Assembly: GCA_945878605.1 (NCBI GenBank)
Contig: CAMCTR010000002.1
Coordinates: forward strand, 1 to 38,388
Direction: 5' to 3'
Origin: Candidatus Methylopumilus universalis
Lineage (GTDB): Bacteria > Pseudomonadota > Gammaproteobacteria > Burkholderiales > Methylophilaceae
Length of the DNA stretch: 38,388 nt
Shown: positions 29,319 to 38,388 of the stretch, in pieces
Layout: every line of letters starts with the position of its first letter
How positions within the stretch are numbered: the first letter of the stretch is position 1
Translations under genes and position numbers: made by a program
Notes under the pieces: generated by a model
What the model saw: the letters and a program-made list of their open reading frames with translations, nothing else
The model's database searches: none
Told to the model about the DNA's origin: nothing

Positions 29319-30134
29319 ATGCTCAAAACCCGCCTCATTACCTCTTTTTTACTCATCACGAGCTTTTTAGCAGCGCTAATTTATTTCCCCACAAATTATT
29401 GGAATGTTTCAATGACGGCTATGCTCGCAATTGCGATACGGGAATGGGCATTAATGTCCAACTTTAGCAAAGCAGCACAATGGACGTTTGCCGGCTTAAT
29501 TTTTATTACGGGGGTGTATGTTGTTTTTAACCAACAACTACTTCTAACCAACTTGATTCTAATGGCGATGCCAATTTCAGTATTATTTTGGCTCATTGTC
29601 GTTCCAGTTCTTTTATGGTCCCAAATTCACATCAAAAATTCTTGGTTAATGGGGCTCACTGGATTAGTTGCATTAGTTCCATTTGGTCTTGCCATGATAG
29701 GTTTAAGGGATTTTAACCCTTTTATACTGCTTGGCATCGCAATGATTGTGTGGATTGCCGACAGTGCAGCCTACTTTACTGGCAAGCGCTATGGCAAACA
29801 TAAGCTTGCACCACTGGTCAGTCCAGGGAAAACATGGGAAGGGGTTGCAGGCGCCTGGTTAGCAACATCCATTTATGCTTTAATCATGATCAAAATTACG
29901 GGACTAAGTTACTGGTTTATTTTATTATTCTGGGCATTGATGGCAATGAGTATTTTGGGTGATTTATTTGAGTCACTGATCAAGCGACAAGCTGGCGTCA
30001 AAGACAGCGGCAACCTATTACCTGGTCATGGCGGGTTGTTAGATCGGGTTGATGGTTTAATGCCTGTTGTGCCTTTTGTGGTTTTTATCATGATGCTTCC
30101 AATCTACATTCGGTATATTTTAACTAATGCCTAA
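29319..30134 (+). CDS. cdsA: Phosphatidate cytidylyltransferase
   Basis: Polytopic; C-terminal signature SPGKTWEGVAGAW...SILGDLFESLIKRQAGVKDSGNLLPGHGGLLDRVDGLM. Confidence 0.96.
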   Translation: MLKTRLITSFLLITSFLAALIYFPTNYWNVSMTAMLAIAIREWALMSNFSKAAQWTFAGLIFITGVYVVFNQQLLLTNLILMAMPISVLFWLIVVPVLLWSQIHIKNSWLMGLTGLVALVPFGLAMIGLRDFNPFILLGIAMIVWIADSAAYFTGKRYGKHKLAPLVSPGKTWEGVAGAWLATSIYALIMIKITGLSYWFILLFWALMAMSILGDLFESLIKRQAGVKDSGNLLPGHGGLLDRVDGLMPVVPFVVFIMMLPIYIRYILTNA

Positions 30135-31314
30135 ATTGCAGCACGTCACCATACTCGGTGCGACAGGTACTATAGGCGTCAATACCCTGGATGTCATTTC
30201 ACAGCATCCTCATCGGTTTGAAGTATTTGCATTAACAGCTAATCAAAACGTTGATGCTTTATTCAGTCAATGCCAAAAATTTAATCCTCGCTATGCTGTT
30301 ATGCTCGAAGAGCATGCGTCTGAGCAGTTATCTGTTAAGTTAAAAGAAGCAGGCAGCCCAACCGAAGTGCTTCATGGAATGTCGGCATTAGAGTTTGTTT
30401 CCGCGCATGAAAAAGTCGATGCTGTGATGGCCGCGATTGTCGGCTCTGCGGGCTTGAAGCCAGCCATTGCAGCGGCGAAAGCTGGAAAGCGCATTTTGTT
30501 GGCCAACAAAGAAACGCTTGTAATGGCCGGTAGTATTTTTATGCAAGCTGTAGAAGAGGGCGGTGCGACACTGCTACCAATTGATAGTGAGCATAACGCG
30601 ATATTCCAAGTTATGCCACAGGGCAAATTCGCAAGCTTAATTGACGGCGGCGTTAAAAAAATTCTTCTTACTGCATCTGGTGGGCCGTTTCGCAAAGCAA
30701 GTTCGGACGAGCTTAAGCGCGTTACACTAAAACAGGCTTTGAATCATCCTAACTGGGTGATGGGGCCAAAAATCACCATCGATTCGGCAACGCTCATGAA
30801 TAAAGGCTTAGAAGTTATAGAGGCGCATTGGCTGTTTAACGCCTCACCAGCGCAAATTGAGGTGGTGGTGCATCCTCAAAGCGTAATTCACTCCATGGTT
30901 GAATATATTGATGGCTCCGTGCTTGCCCAGCTAGGTAATCCCGATATGCGCACGCCAATCGCTTATGCCTTGGGCTATCCAGAGCGCATGCAAAGTGGTG
31001 TTAGTTCACTCGATTTATTCAAAATTGCACGACTAGATTTTGAGGCACCTGATACACAAAAATTCCCATGTCTACGATTGGCCTTTGATGCATTAAAAAC
31101 TGGCGGTAATGCCGCAGCGATTATGAATGCAGCTAATGAAGTTGCTGTAGAAGCGTTTATCAAAGAAAAAATCGGCTTTACAGATATTCCTGCACTCATT
31201 GAATCAGTCTTAGAAAATAGCCAAATTAAAGCTGTCTCGGATTTGGAAATGCTAATTACCTCCGACCAAGAAGCAAGAATTTCTGCTGAAGCATGGGTGA
31301 AAAGCTTCGTATGA
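30127..31314 (+). CDS. dxr: 1-deoxy-D-xylulose 5-phosphate reductoisomerase
   Basis: VTILGATGTIGVNTLDVISQHPHRFEVFALTANQN; LLANKETLVMAG; 8-nt overlap with cdsA. Confidence 0.97.
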   Translation: MPKLQHVTILGATGTIGVNTLDVISQHPHRFEVFALTANQNVDALFSQCQKFNPRYAVMLEEHASEQLSVKLKEAGSPTEVLHGMSALEFVSAHEKVDAVMAAIVGSAGLKPAIAAAKAGKRILLANKETLVMAGSIFMQAVEEGGATLLPIDSEHNAIFQVMPQGKFASLIDGGVKKILLTASGGPFRKASSDELKRVTLKQALNHPNWVMGPKITIDSATLMNKGLEVIEAHWLFNASPAQIEVVVHPQSVIHSMVEYIDGSVLAQLGNPDMRTPIAYALGYPERMQSGVSSLDLFKIARLDFEAPDTQKFPCLRLAFDALKTGGNAAAIMNAANEVAVEAFIKEKIGFTDIPALIESVLENSQIKAVSDLEMLITSDQEARISAEAWVKSFV

Positions 31315-32684
31315 TCACCTTGCTTGCCTTTGTATTCACATTAGCGATTTTAATTGCCATTCATGAGTTCGGACATTATCAAGTTGCCAAATGGTGCGGC
31401 GTTAAGGTGCTTAAGTTTTCATTAGGCTTTGGCCGTCCGATTTTCTCTAGAAAGTTTGGCCAAGACCAAACTGAGTTTGTGATCTCTGCATTGCCATTCG
31501 GCGGCTTCGTCAAAATGTTGGATGAGGGTGAAATTTCCGAAAATGAAAAATTATTATTAAATCACCAAGACCTAAATCGAGCCTTTAACCGCCAAAGTGT
31601 TGTTAAGCGGATTGCGATTGTGGCAGCAGGTCCCATTGCTAATCTCTTACTCGCTGTTGCCTTGTATTGGGTGTTAATGTTGCAGGGCACGACCGGTCTG
31701 AAGCCCGTCTTAGCAGAGGTTCCGAAATCATCACCAGCAAGCATCGCTCAACTACATCAGGGTGATTTGGTTGTAAGCGTTGCTGGGGAGCCAGTTAAAT
31801 TATGGCAAGACCTTCAATGGGTACTCATTCGTCATGCGTTTAAAACGCAGGCTATCGAGATTGAAACACTGGATGATCAACATACCTTACACCTAAATAA
31901 AATCGATATCTCAAGCATTACAGAGGCTGATTTAGATAAGGATTTTTTATCAAAACTAGGACTTCAGTCTAAGCACCCTAAAGTGTTGCCAATTATTGGC
32001 TCGGTATTGAAAGATACGCCTGCAGAGAATGCTGGGTTACAAGCAGGCGATAGAGTGACCAATGCCGATGGAGTAATTATTGAGGATTGGGAAACGCTTG
32101 TGAAAATCATTCAATCAAGCCCAGATAAAAATTTACTACTTAATGTACAAAGGTCAAATCAAAAATTAATGATTAATGTATTACCCAAGGGCATAAACAA
32201 AAATGGTAAAAAAACAGGCCAAATTGGCGCATCAGTTTTGGTTGATGAAACATTGATGGCTGATTATTTAATAACCTTCCATAGATCGCCTGGGGAGGCA
32301 TTGCTGAAAGCAATTGAAAAAACCTATGAAACGGCTACATTTAGTTTAAAGATGCTAGGTAATATACTGACAGGAAAGATCTCAATCAAGTCGATTAGCG
32401 GCCCAGTCACGATTGCCACTTATGCAGGTCAAAGTGCGCATTTGGGAACAAACGCGTTCATAGCCTTTTTAGCAGTGATTAGCATCAGCCTTGGCGTGTT
32501 AAATATCCTGCCAATCCCTGTGTTGGATGGGGGGCATTTGTTGTATTATATGGTTGAATTAATCAAGGGAAGCCCTGTTTCCGAGCAAACGATGGAAGTT
32601 GGTCAGCGCATTGGATTAGCAATCTTAGGATTGCTCATGGTCTTTGCCTTATATAATGATATTAATAGATTAATAGCGGGCTAA
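31311..32684 (+). CDS. rseP: Site-2 protease RseP (M50), PDZ domains
   Basis: HEFGHY zinc motif, NILPIPVLDGGHLLYY. ATG at 31311 overlaps the dxr stop (ATGA); the track starts upstream at 31293. Confidence 0.96.
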   Translation: MITLLAFVFTLAILIAIHEFGHYQVAKWCGVKVLKFSLGFGRPIFSRKFGQDQTEFVISALPFGGFVKMLDEGEISENEKLLLNHQDLNRAFNRQSVVKRIAIVAAGPIANLLLAVALYWVLMLQGTTGLKPVLAEVPKSSPASIAQLHQGDLVVSVAGEPVKLWQDLQWVLIRHAFKTQAIEIETLDDQHTLHLNKIDISSITEADLDKDFLSKLGLQSKHPKVLPIIGSVLKDTPAENAGLQAGDRVTNADGVIIEDWETLVKIIQSSPDKNLLLNVQRSNQKLMINVLPKGINKNGKKTGQIGASVLVDETLMADYLITFHRSPGEALLKAIEKTYETATFSLKMLGNILTGKISIKSISGPVTIATYAGQSAHLGTNAFIAFLAVISISLGVLNILPIPVLDGGHLLYYMVELIKGSPVSEQTMEVGQRIGLAILGLLMVFALYNDINRLIAG

Positions 32685-32690
32685 GGCTTA

Positions 32691-35027
32691 ATGATTTCTA
32701 AAGAAAAATTACGTGCAAAATTAAAGCAATTTCCGCTAGCGGTGATTGGACTTTATGCTTCAAGTGCATTTGCAATGGACCCGTTTGTCGTAAAAGATAT
32801 TCGCGTAGAAGGCATTCAGCGTACAGAAGCTGGCACGGTTTTTAGTTACTTGCCTGTAAAAGTCGGTGAAACCATGGATGACGATAAGGCTACGCAAGCA
32901 ATTAAGTCACTCTATGGAACAGGATTTTTCAAGGATGTGCGCGTAGAAGCCGATCAAGACGTTCTGGTCGTTACTGTTAAAGAGCGCTCAGCGATTGCAC
33001 AAATCACTTTCAACGGTAATAAATCATTTCCAACAGATAAAATGAAAGAAGGGCTCAAGCAAATTGGCCTTTCTGAAGGACTTATTTTTGATAAGTCGAT
33101 GCTAGACCGTGCAGAGCAAGAAATTAAGCGACAGTACCTGTCACAAGGAAAGTATGGCGCAAGTGTTAAAGCATCAGCAAGTCCATTAGAACGTAATCGT
33201 GTTGGTCTTCGTTTCGAAATTGAAGAGGGTGCAGTTTCCAAAATCAGAAGTATCAATATCGTTGGCAACCAAGCGTTTACTGAAGATGAATTGCATCAGC
33301 AATTTAAGCTTACAACACCAGATTGGATGACATGGTGGAGTAAGAATGATCAATACTCAAAACAAAAGCTCACCGCAGACTTAGAGGCTATGCGTTCTTT
33401 TTATATGAACCAAGGCTATTTAGAGTTCAATATTGATTCAACTCAAGTATCTATCACGCCAGACAAACGCGATATTTACATCACAGCGAATATTACTGAG
33501 GGTGAAAAGTACACGGTGACGGGCATTAAAGTGGCTGGCGATACCATCATTCCAGAGGATGATCTTCGTAAGCTAATTGGCTTAAATGCTGGCGATACTT
33601 TTAACCGTCAAAAAGTGACCACGTCGACCAAGGCGATGAGTGACCGCTTAGGTAACGAAGGATACGCGTTTGCTAATGTGAATGCAGTACCGGAAGTGGA
33701 TAAAGAGAAGCATACGGTAGCATTTACCTTTATGGTGGATCCTGGTCGCCGCGTTTACGTGCGTCGCATCAACCTAACTGGCAATACTAGAACGCGGGAT
33801 GAAGTCATTCGACGTGAAATGCGTCAGATGGAATCATCATGGTATGGCGCAGACAAAATTACGCGTTCTAAGCAACGTTTGGATCGTTTGCAATACTTCT
33901 CAGATGTAAACCTCGAGACGCCAGCTGTTCCTGGCACATCTGATCAAGTGGATGTTAACGTTAAAGTCACAGAAAAATCAACAGGTAGCATTATGTTTGG
34001 CGCAGGCTTGTCTAGTTATGAAGGTATTTTGTTGGGTGTGACAGTCAATCAAAACAACTTCTTAGGTACAGGTAATCGAGTAGCTGCGCAAGTTAATACC
34101 GGTAAGATCAATACTGTTTACTCATTGTCTTACACCGACCCATACTTTACACCTGATGGTATTAGTCGAACATTTAATATTTACCGTCGAGATGTGGATA
34201 CAACTCGTATGTCAATTGCCACTGGTTCTTATCAGACTTCATCATACGGCGGTGGCATTTCATTTGGTATGCCCCTAAATGAACGTGATTCAGTTAATGC
34301 CGGCATTTCGTTCGATTACACTGACGTAACACTTCAAGCAAACAGTCCCCAGCGATTCAAGCGATATTGCGGTGCTAATGAAAACTTGGGCTGTGAAAAC
34401 TATTCTTATATGCTCAATTTAGGCTGGGCACATGACACGCGCGACAGTACTTTATTTCCAAAAGAGGGTGTTTACCAAAGAATTTTGGCTGAAATTGGAC
34501 TGCCAGGTTTGGATTTGGAGTACTACAAGCTAGATTATAAACATACTTGGTATCAACCCATTAACCAATTCATGACGTTTTCACTTAATGGAGAGTTTGG
34601 CTATGGTGATACCTATGGATCAAAAGCATTTCCGTATTTCAAAAATTACTATGTTGGGGGCGTAAACTCGGTTCGCGGCTATGATACAAGCGCGATTGGC
34701 CCTTTTGCTAAACCAGATCCAGTCACTAACAGTTTCGGATACTTTGAAGGTGGAACTAAGCGTGTTGTGGGTAATGCGGAAATTTACTTCCCCGTGCCTG
34801 GTATGAAAGACTCAAGTCAGTTACGTTTAAGCACATTCATTGATGCTGGTAACGTGTATACAGCAGATCAAAGTGTAAGCCTGGGTGACTTGAGGTATTC
34901 AGCAGGTGCTGGCATTAGCTGGTATTCTCCTTTTGGTCCAATAAAATTGGTTTTTGCAAAAGCGCTAAATCCACAATCGACTGACAGAACACAGATGATT
35001 CAATTCCAAATGGGATCACAGTTTTAA
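32691..35027 (+). CDS. bamA: Outer membrane protein assembly factor BamA
   Basis: Signal peptide, five POTRA-like repeats, C-terminal barrel with VRGYDTSAIGP motif and terminal IQFQMGSQF. Confidence 0.97.
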   Translation: MISKEKLRAKLKQFPLAVIGLYASSAFAMDPFVVKDIRVEGIQRTEAGTVFSYLPVKVGETMDDDKATQAIKSLYGTGFFKDVRVEADQDVLVVTVKERSAIAQITFNGNKSFPTDKMKEGLKQIGLSEGLIFDKSMLDRAEQEIKRQYLSQGKYGASVKASASPLERNRVGLRFEIEEGAVSKIRSINIVGNQAFTEDELHQQFKLTTPDWMTWWSKNDQYSKQKLTADLEAMRSFYMNQGYLEFNIDSTQVSITPDKRDIYITANITEGEKYTVTGIKVAGDTIIPEDDLRKLIGLNAGDTFNRQKVTTSTKAMSDRLGNEGYAFANVNAVPEVDKEKHTVAFTFMVDPGRRVYVRRINLTGNTRTRDEVIRREMRQMESSWYGADKITRSKQRLDRLQYFSDVNLETPAVPGTSDQVDVNVKVTEKSTGSIMFGAGLSSYEGILLGVTVNQNNFLGTGNRVAAQVNTGKINTVYSLSYTDPYFTPDGISRTFNIYRRDVDTTRMSIATGSYQTSSYGGGISFGMPLNERDSVNAGISFDYTDVTLQANSPQRFKRYCGANENLGCENYSYMLNLGWAHDTRDSTLFPKEGVYQRILAEIGLPGLDLEYYKLDYKHTWYQPINQFMTFSLNGEFGYGDTYGSKAFPYFKNYYVGGVNSVRGYDTSAIGPFAKPDPVTNSFGYFEGGTKRVVGNAEIYFPVPGMKDSSQLRLSTFIDAGNVYTADQSVSLGDLRYSAGAGISWYSPFGPIKLVFAKALNPQSTDRTQMIQFQMGSQF

Positions 35028-35058
35028 TTAGCAATATCAATATATTAGGAGATTTTAA

Positions 35059-35562
35059 TTGAGTAAATTATTTAGTCATTTATTGATCACTGGTTTGTTT
35101 GCCTTTACAGTGAATACAAATGCAGCTGAGCTTAAAATTGGTTATGTGCAAGTTGATAAAATCTTGCAGGAAGCCCCTCAAACATCAGAAAGTGGTAAGA
35201 AGCTAGAGAAAGAATTTAGTCCGCGCACGCAAGAATTAGAGCGTTTGCAAAAGCAAATTAAAGATATTGAAACGTCTTTTGATAAAGATGCGTTAACTAT
35301 GTCAGATGCCGATAGAAAAAATAAAGAACGAGAAGCAGCCAATCTCAAAATCGAATTTCAACGCAAGCAGCGCGAATTACGTGAAGATGTAAATCTACGT
35401 AAAAATGAAGAGTTAGGCTCATTGCAAGAACGCATCAATAAAGCTGTGACAGCAGTATCAGAAGCCGAAGGTTATGATTTGGTTGTCTACGGTGGTGTGG
35501 CATATGCAAACAAAAAGATAGACATTACAGAAAAAGTGCTTAAGTCATTAGGAAAAAGATAA
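35059..35562 (+). CDS. skp: Periplasmic chaperone Skp/OmpH
   Basis: Signal peptide, LKIGYVQVDKILQEAPQ, coiled-coil body; follows bamA. TTG start with AGGAG upstream. Confidence 0.94.
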   Translation: MSKLFSHLLITGLFAFTVNTNAAELKIGYVQVDKILQEAPQTSESGKKLEKEFSPRTQELERLQKQIKDIETSFDKDALTMSDADRKNKEREAANLKIEFQRKQRELREDVNLRKNEELGSLQERINKAVTAVSEAEGYDLVVYGGVAYANKKIDITEKVLKSLGKR

Positions 35563-35586
35563 GACTGAATTGAGCTGATTAACATT

Positions 35587-36612
35587 ATGTCGCTAACCCT
35601 AAAAGCGCTAATTAAAAAACTTGGTGGTGAGTTAGTAGGTGATGATGTTCAAGTGGAGCGTGTGTCATCAATTGCCAACGCTTATGCGGGTAGTATCACT
35701 TTCATTACCGATGCAAAATATCGTAAAAGCCTTGCTGAAACTAGAGCGAGTGCAGTGATCCTTTCACCTGAAAGTAAAGCATTTTGTAAGTTACCTTGTA
35801 TAGTGACTGATAATCCTTATGCTTACTTTGCCCATGTTTCTGGAATGCTGAACCCAAGGATTAAGATGAAGAAGGGGATTCATCCCACCGCAGTTGTTTG
35901 CGGAGCCAGTGTTCCAAGGAATTGTTCTATAGGGGCTCATGTTGTGTTAGGTCAAAATGTAAGCCTAGCTGAAGGTGTGGAGATTGGTGCTGGTTGTTTT
36001 ATTGGAGATAACGTCACCATTGGCAAAAATACCCAGTTACAAGCTAACGTCACTATTTATTCAGATTGTGTAATTGGTGCGCATTGCAATATTGCTGCAG
36101 GAGCAGTAATAGGATCTGATGGTTTTGGCTATGCTAACCAGGAGGGTGCTTGGGTAAAAATTCCACAAGTAGGACGTGTGTTGATTGCTAATAACGTAGA
36201 TATTGGTGCAAATACGACAATAGATCGGGGCGCTTTAGAAGATACAATTATTGAGCAGGGCGTAAAATTAGATAATCTCATTCAGATCGGCCACAATTGC
36301 GTTATTGGTGAGCACACAGTGATCGCAGGTTGTGTTGGAATTGCAGGTAGTGCAAAGGTAGGCAAGCGTTGCAAAATTGGTGGTGCTGCAATGATACTAG
36401 GGCATTTGGAAATCGCAAATGATGTCACAGTTTCACCTGGAACCATGATTACTAAGTCACTAAAAAAGGCAGATACTTATACAGCATTGATGCCATTCCA
36501 AGCCCATGGAGACTGGCTAAGAACAGCTGCTAGCTTGCGACATTTAGATGAAATGCATGAAAAACTAAAAAAACTAGAAAAACAATTAGCTGAATTAAAC
36601 TTAAAAAATTAA
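35587..36612 (+). CDS. lpxD: UDP-3-O-(acyl)glucosamine N-acyltransferase
   Basis: LbH hexapeptide repeats; IGSDGFGYANQEGAWVKIPQVGRVLIANNVDIGANTTIDRGALEDTII. Confidence 0.97.
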   Translation: MSLTLKALIKKLGGELVGDDVQVERVSSIANAYAGSITFITDAKYRKSLAETRASAVILSPESKAFCKLPCIVTDNPYAYFAHVSGMLNPRIKMKKGIHPTAVVCGASVPRNCSIGAHVVLGQNVSLAEGVEIGAGCFIGDNVTIGKNTQLQANVTIYSDCVIGAHCNIAAGAVIGSDGFGYANQEGAWVKIPQVGRVLIANNVDIGANTTIDRGALEDTIIEQGVKLDNLIQIGHNCVIGEHTVIAGCVGIAGSAKVGKRCKIGGAAMILGHLEIANDVTVSPGTMITKSLKKADTYTALMPFQAHGDWLRTAASLRHLDEMHEKLKKLEKQLAELNLKN

Positions 36613-36648
36613 GACATAAGAATTGATATTGAAAAATAAGGCAGAAAT

Positions 36649-37110
36649 ATGATAGATAACGTAGATACAAGTATGGACATCCATCAGATATTGGATCATT
36701 TGCCTCATCGTTATCCATTTGTACTAATTGATCGCGTGTTGTCACTTGAGGTAGGTAAAGAGATTACTGCTATAAAAAATGTCAGCATTAATGAGCCATT
36801 TTTCCCTGGACATTTTCCATATCATCCTGTGATGCCAGGTGTATTAATTGTTGAAGCTATGGCACAAGCAGCTGCGATTCTTTCATTCAAAACCATGGGT
36901 ATTAAGCCAACAGATGACGCCGTTTATTACTTTGCGGGTATTGATAATGCGCGCTTCAAAAAACCCGTGTCCCCAGGCGATCAAATTATCCTAAAAGTAA
37001 GCATTGATCGAATTCTGCGCGGCATCTGGAAGTATAAAGGTGTTGCACTAGTTGATGACGCTGTCGTTGCTGAGGCAGAAATGATGTGCATCCTTAAAGA
37101 AATCGCGTAA
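36649..37110 (+). CDS. fabZ: 3-hydroxyacyl-ACP dehydratase FabZ
   Basis: [17 protein letters not shown]...[29 protein letters not shown]. Confidence 0.98.
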   Translation: MIDNVDTSMDIHQILDHLPHRYPFVLIDRVLSLEVGKEITAIKNVSINEPFFPGHFPYHPVMPGVLIVEAMAQAAAILSFKTMGIKPTDDAVYYFAGIDNARFKKPVSPGDQIILKVSIDRILRGIWKYKGVALVDDAVVAEAEMMCILKEIA

Positions 37111-37121
37111 GTTTTTTTAAT

Positions 37122-37904
37122 ATGGCTTGTAAAAATATTCACTCAACAGCAATTGTTGATGCCAAAGCTGAACTTGCTGATGATGTAATAGTAGGTGCTT
37201 TTACCACTATCGGCCCCAACGTCAAGATAGATAGTGGAACCACGATTGCCTCTCATGTGGTGATTAATGGTCACACCACAATTGGCAAGCATAATCAAAT
37301 CTTCCAATTTTCATCATTAGGCGAAGCCCCGCAAGATAAAAAATATCAGGGCGAGCCTACCCAGCTTGAAATCGGCGATCACAATACCATTCGTGAGTTT
37401 TGTACTTTTAATCGCGGTACGGTTCAAGACAAAGGTATCACCAAGATTGGTAATCAGAATTGGATTATGGCGTATGTGCATATTGCACATGATTGCTTCG
37501 TTCACAACAATACAATTCTAGCTAACAATTCATCATTGGCAGGTCATGTGGATATCGATGACTATGCGATTCTTGGCGGTTTCACCTTGGTTCACCAGTT
37601 CTGTAAAATTGGTCAACATGTCATTACGGCGGTTGGATCAGTCGTATTTAAGGACATTCCGCCCTATGTCACAGCTTCAGGCTACAATGCTAAGCCACAC
37701 GGCATTAATGCCGAGGGCCTCAAGCGCAGAGGCTTTTCAGCTGAAAGTATTACCAATATCAAACGCGCCTACAAAACGCTATATCGTCAAAGCTTAACTT
37801 TGGATGAAGCAAAGGTCGTGCTCACGAAGCAGACGTTAACAACGCCTGAGCTGAGTTTGTTAGTGGAGTTTTTAAACCAATCTACTCGCGGCATCATTCG
37901 CTAG
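37122..37904 (+). CDS. lpxA: Acyl-ACP--UDP-N-acetylglucosamine O-acyltransferase
   Basis: IHSTAIVDAKAELADDVIVGAFTTIGPNVKI...GEAPQDKKYQGEPTQLEIGDHNTIREFCTFNRGT. Confidence 0.98.
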   Translation: MACKNIHSTAIVDAKAELADDVIVGAFTTIGPNVKIDSGTTIASHVVINGHTTIGKHNQIFQFSSLGEAPQDKKYQGEPTQLEIGDHNTIREFCTFNRGTVQDKGITKIGNQNWIMAYVHIAHDCFVHNNTILANNSSLAGHVDIDDYAILGGFTLVHQFCKIGQHVITAVGSVVFKDIPPYVTASGYNAKPHGINAEGLKRRGFSAESITNIKRAYKTLYRQSLTLDEAKVVLTKQTLTTPELSLLVEFLNQSTRGIIR

Positions 37905-37917
37905 CTAGGTCTCGAAT

Positions 37918-38388
37918 ATGGCGCTAACCGTTGGTATCGTTGCAGGAGAGGCTTCAGGTGATTTGCTTGGCAGTCGATTAATTCGTGTATTAAAAAAACA
38001 TCGGCCAGACATAGAATTTGTAGGTATCGCTGGCCCCAAAATGATGTCCGAAGGCGCAAAGTCACTGTACCCTATGGACAGACTTTCCTTACATGGCTAT
38101 GGCTTTGACGTCTTAAAACAAATTCCCAATTTATTCACAATGCGCAGGCAGCTTGGCGATTTTTTCATTGCTAACCCACCGCAAGTTTTTATAGGAATTG
38201 ATGCACCTGACTTCAACTTTTCATTAGAGAAAAGACTTAAGAAAAATGGCATCTGCACCATCCATTACGTGAGCCCATCGATATGGGCTTGGCGCAAAAG
38301 ACGTATGGCTAAAATTAAGCGTGCAGTTAATCATATGCTTACTTTATTTCCTTTTGAGCCAGCCATATATGAGGCCGCTGGGGTTAAG
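37918..38388 (+). CDS. lpxB: Lipid-A-disaccharide synthase, C-terminus cut by window edge
   Basis: MALTVGIVAGEASGDLLGSRLIRVLKKHRPDIEFVGIAGPKMMSEGAKSLYPMDRLSLHGYGFDVLK...YVSPSIWAWRKRRMAKIKRAVNHMLTLFPFE. Not in the ORF track because it runs off the window. Confidence 0.96.
   Translation, partial: MALTVGIVAGEASGDLLGSRLIRVLKKHRPDIEFVGIAGPKMMSEGAKSLYPMDRLSLHGYGFDVLKQIPNLFTMRRQLGDFFIANPPQVFIGIDAPDFNFSLEKRLKKNGICTIHYVSPSIWAWRKRRMAKIKRAVNHMLTLFPFEPAIYEAAGVK

Noticed and set aside
1-38388. CRISPR arrays, tRNA/rRNA, transposons, prophage or defence islands
   Set aside because: No repeat-spacer structure, no tRNA-like signatures, no transposase, integrase or phage proteins seen on reading all the major frames.

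Overview
The window is about 38.4 kb of moderate-GC proteobacterial chromosome. Gene content and order suggest a betaproteobacterial methylotroph of Methylophilaceae type; this is inferred from proteins, not searched. It is mostly well-packed housekeeping DNA. From left to right it contains: (1) trhO (partial, minus strand, GTG start, absent from the ORF track) and a TetR/AcrR-type repressor, divergent from an RND efflux operon (MFP-RND-OMF); (2) a SemiSWEET transporter; (3) gltX; (4) hfq-hflX-hflK-hflC-hisZ-purA; (5) four overlapping genes, continuous with purA, that look like archaeal-type tetrahydromethanopterin/methanofuran biosynthesis genes (DmrB-like flavoprotein, DUF6513 DHPS-like, DUF447, MfnB-like); (6) a 5'-truncated ompA remnant with a good terminator; (7) a TRZ/ATZ amidohydrolase, ubiG and gph; (8) glnD and map (minus); (9) rpsB-tsf-pyrH-frr-uppS-cdsA-dxr-rseP-bamA-skp-lpxD-fabZ-lpxA-lpxB (partial). 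The regions most worth a second look are the C1-cofactor gene block with its two poorly characterised proteins, the ompA scar beside it, the symmetric AcrR-like operator/promoter, and a long stem-loop in the pyrH leader. I saw no CRISPR array, rRNA, tRNA, phage or transposase. I found no convincing wholly new system.
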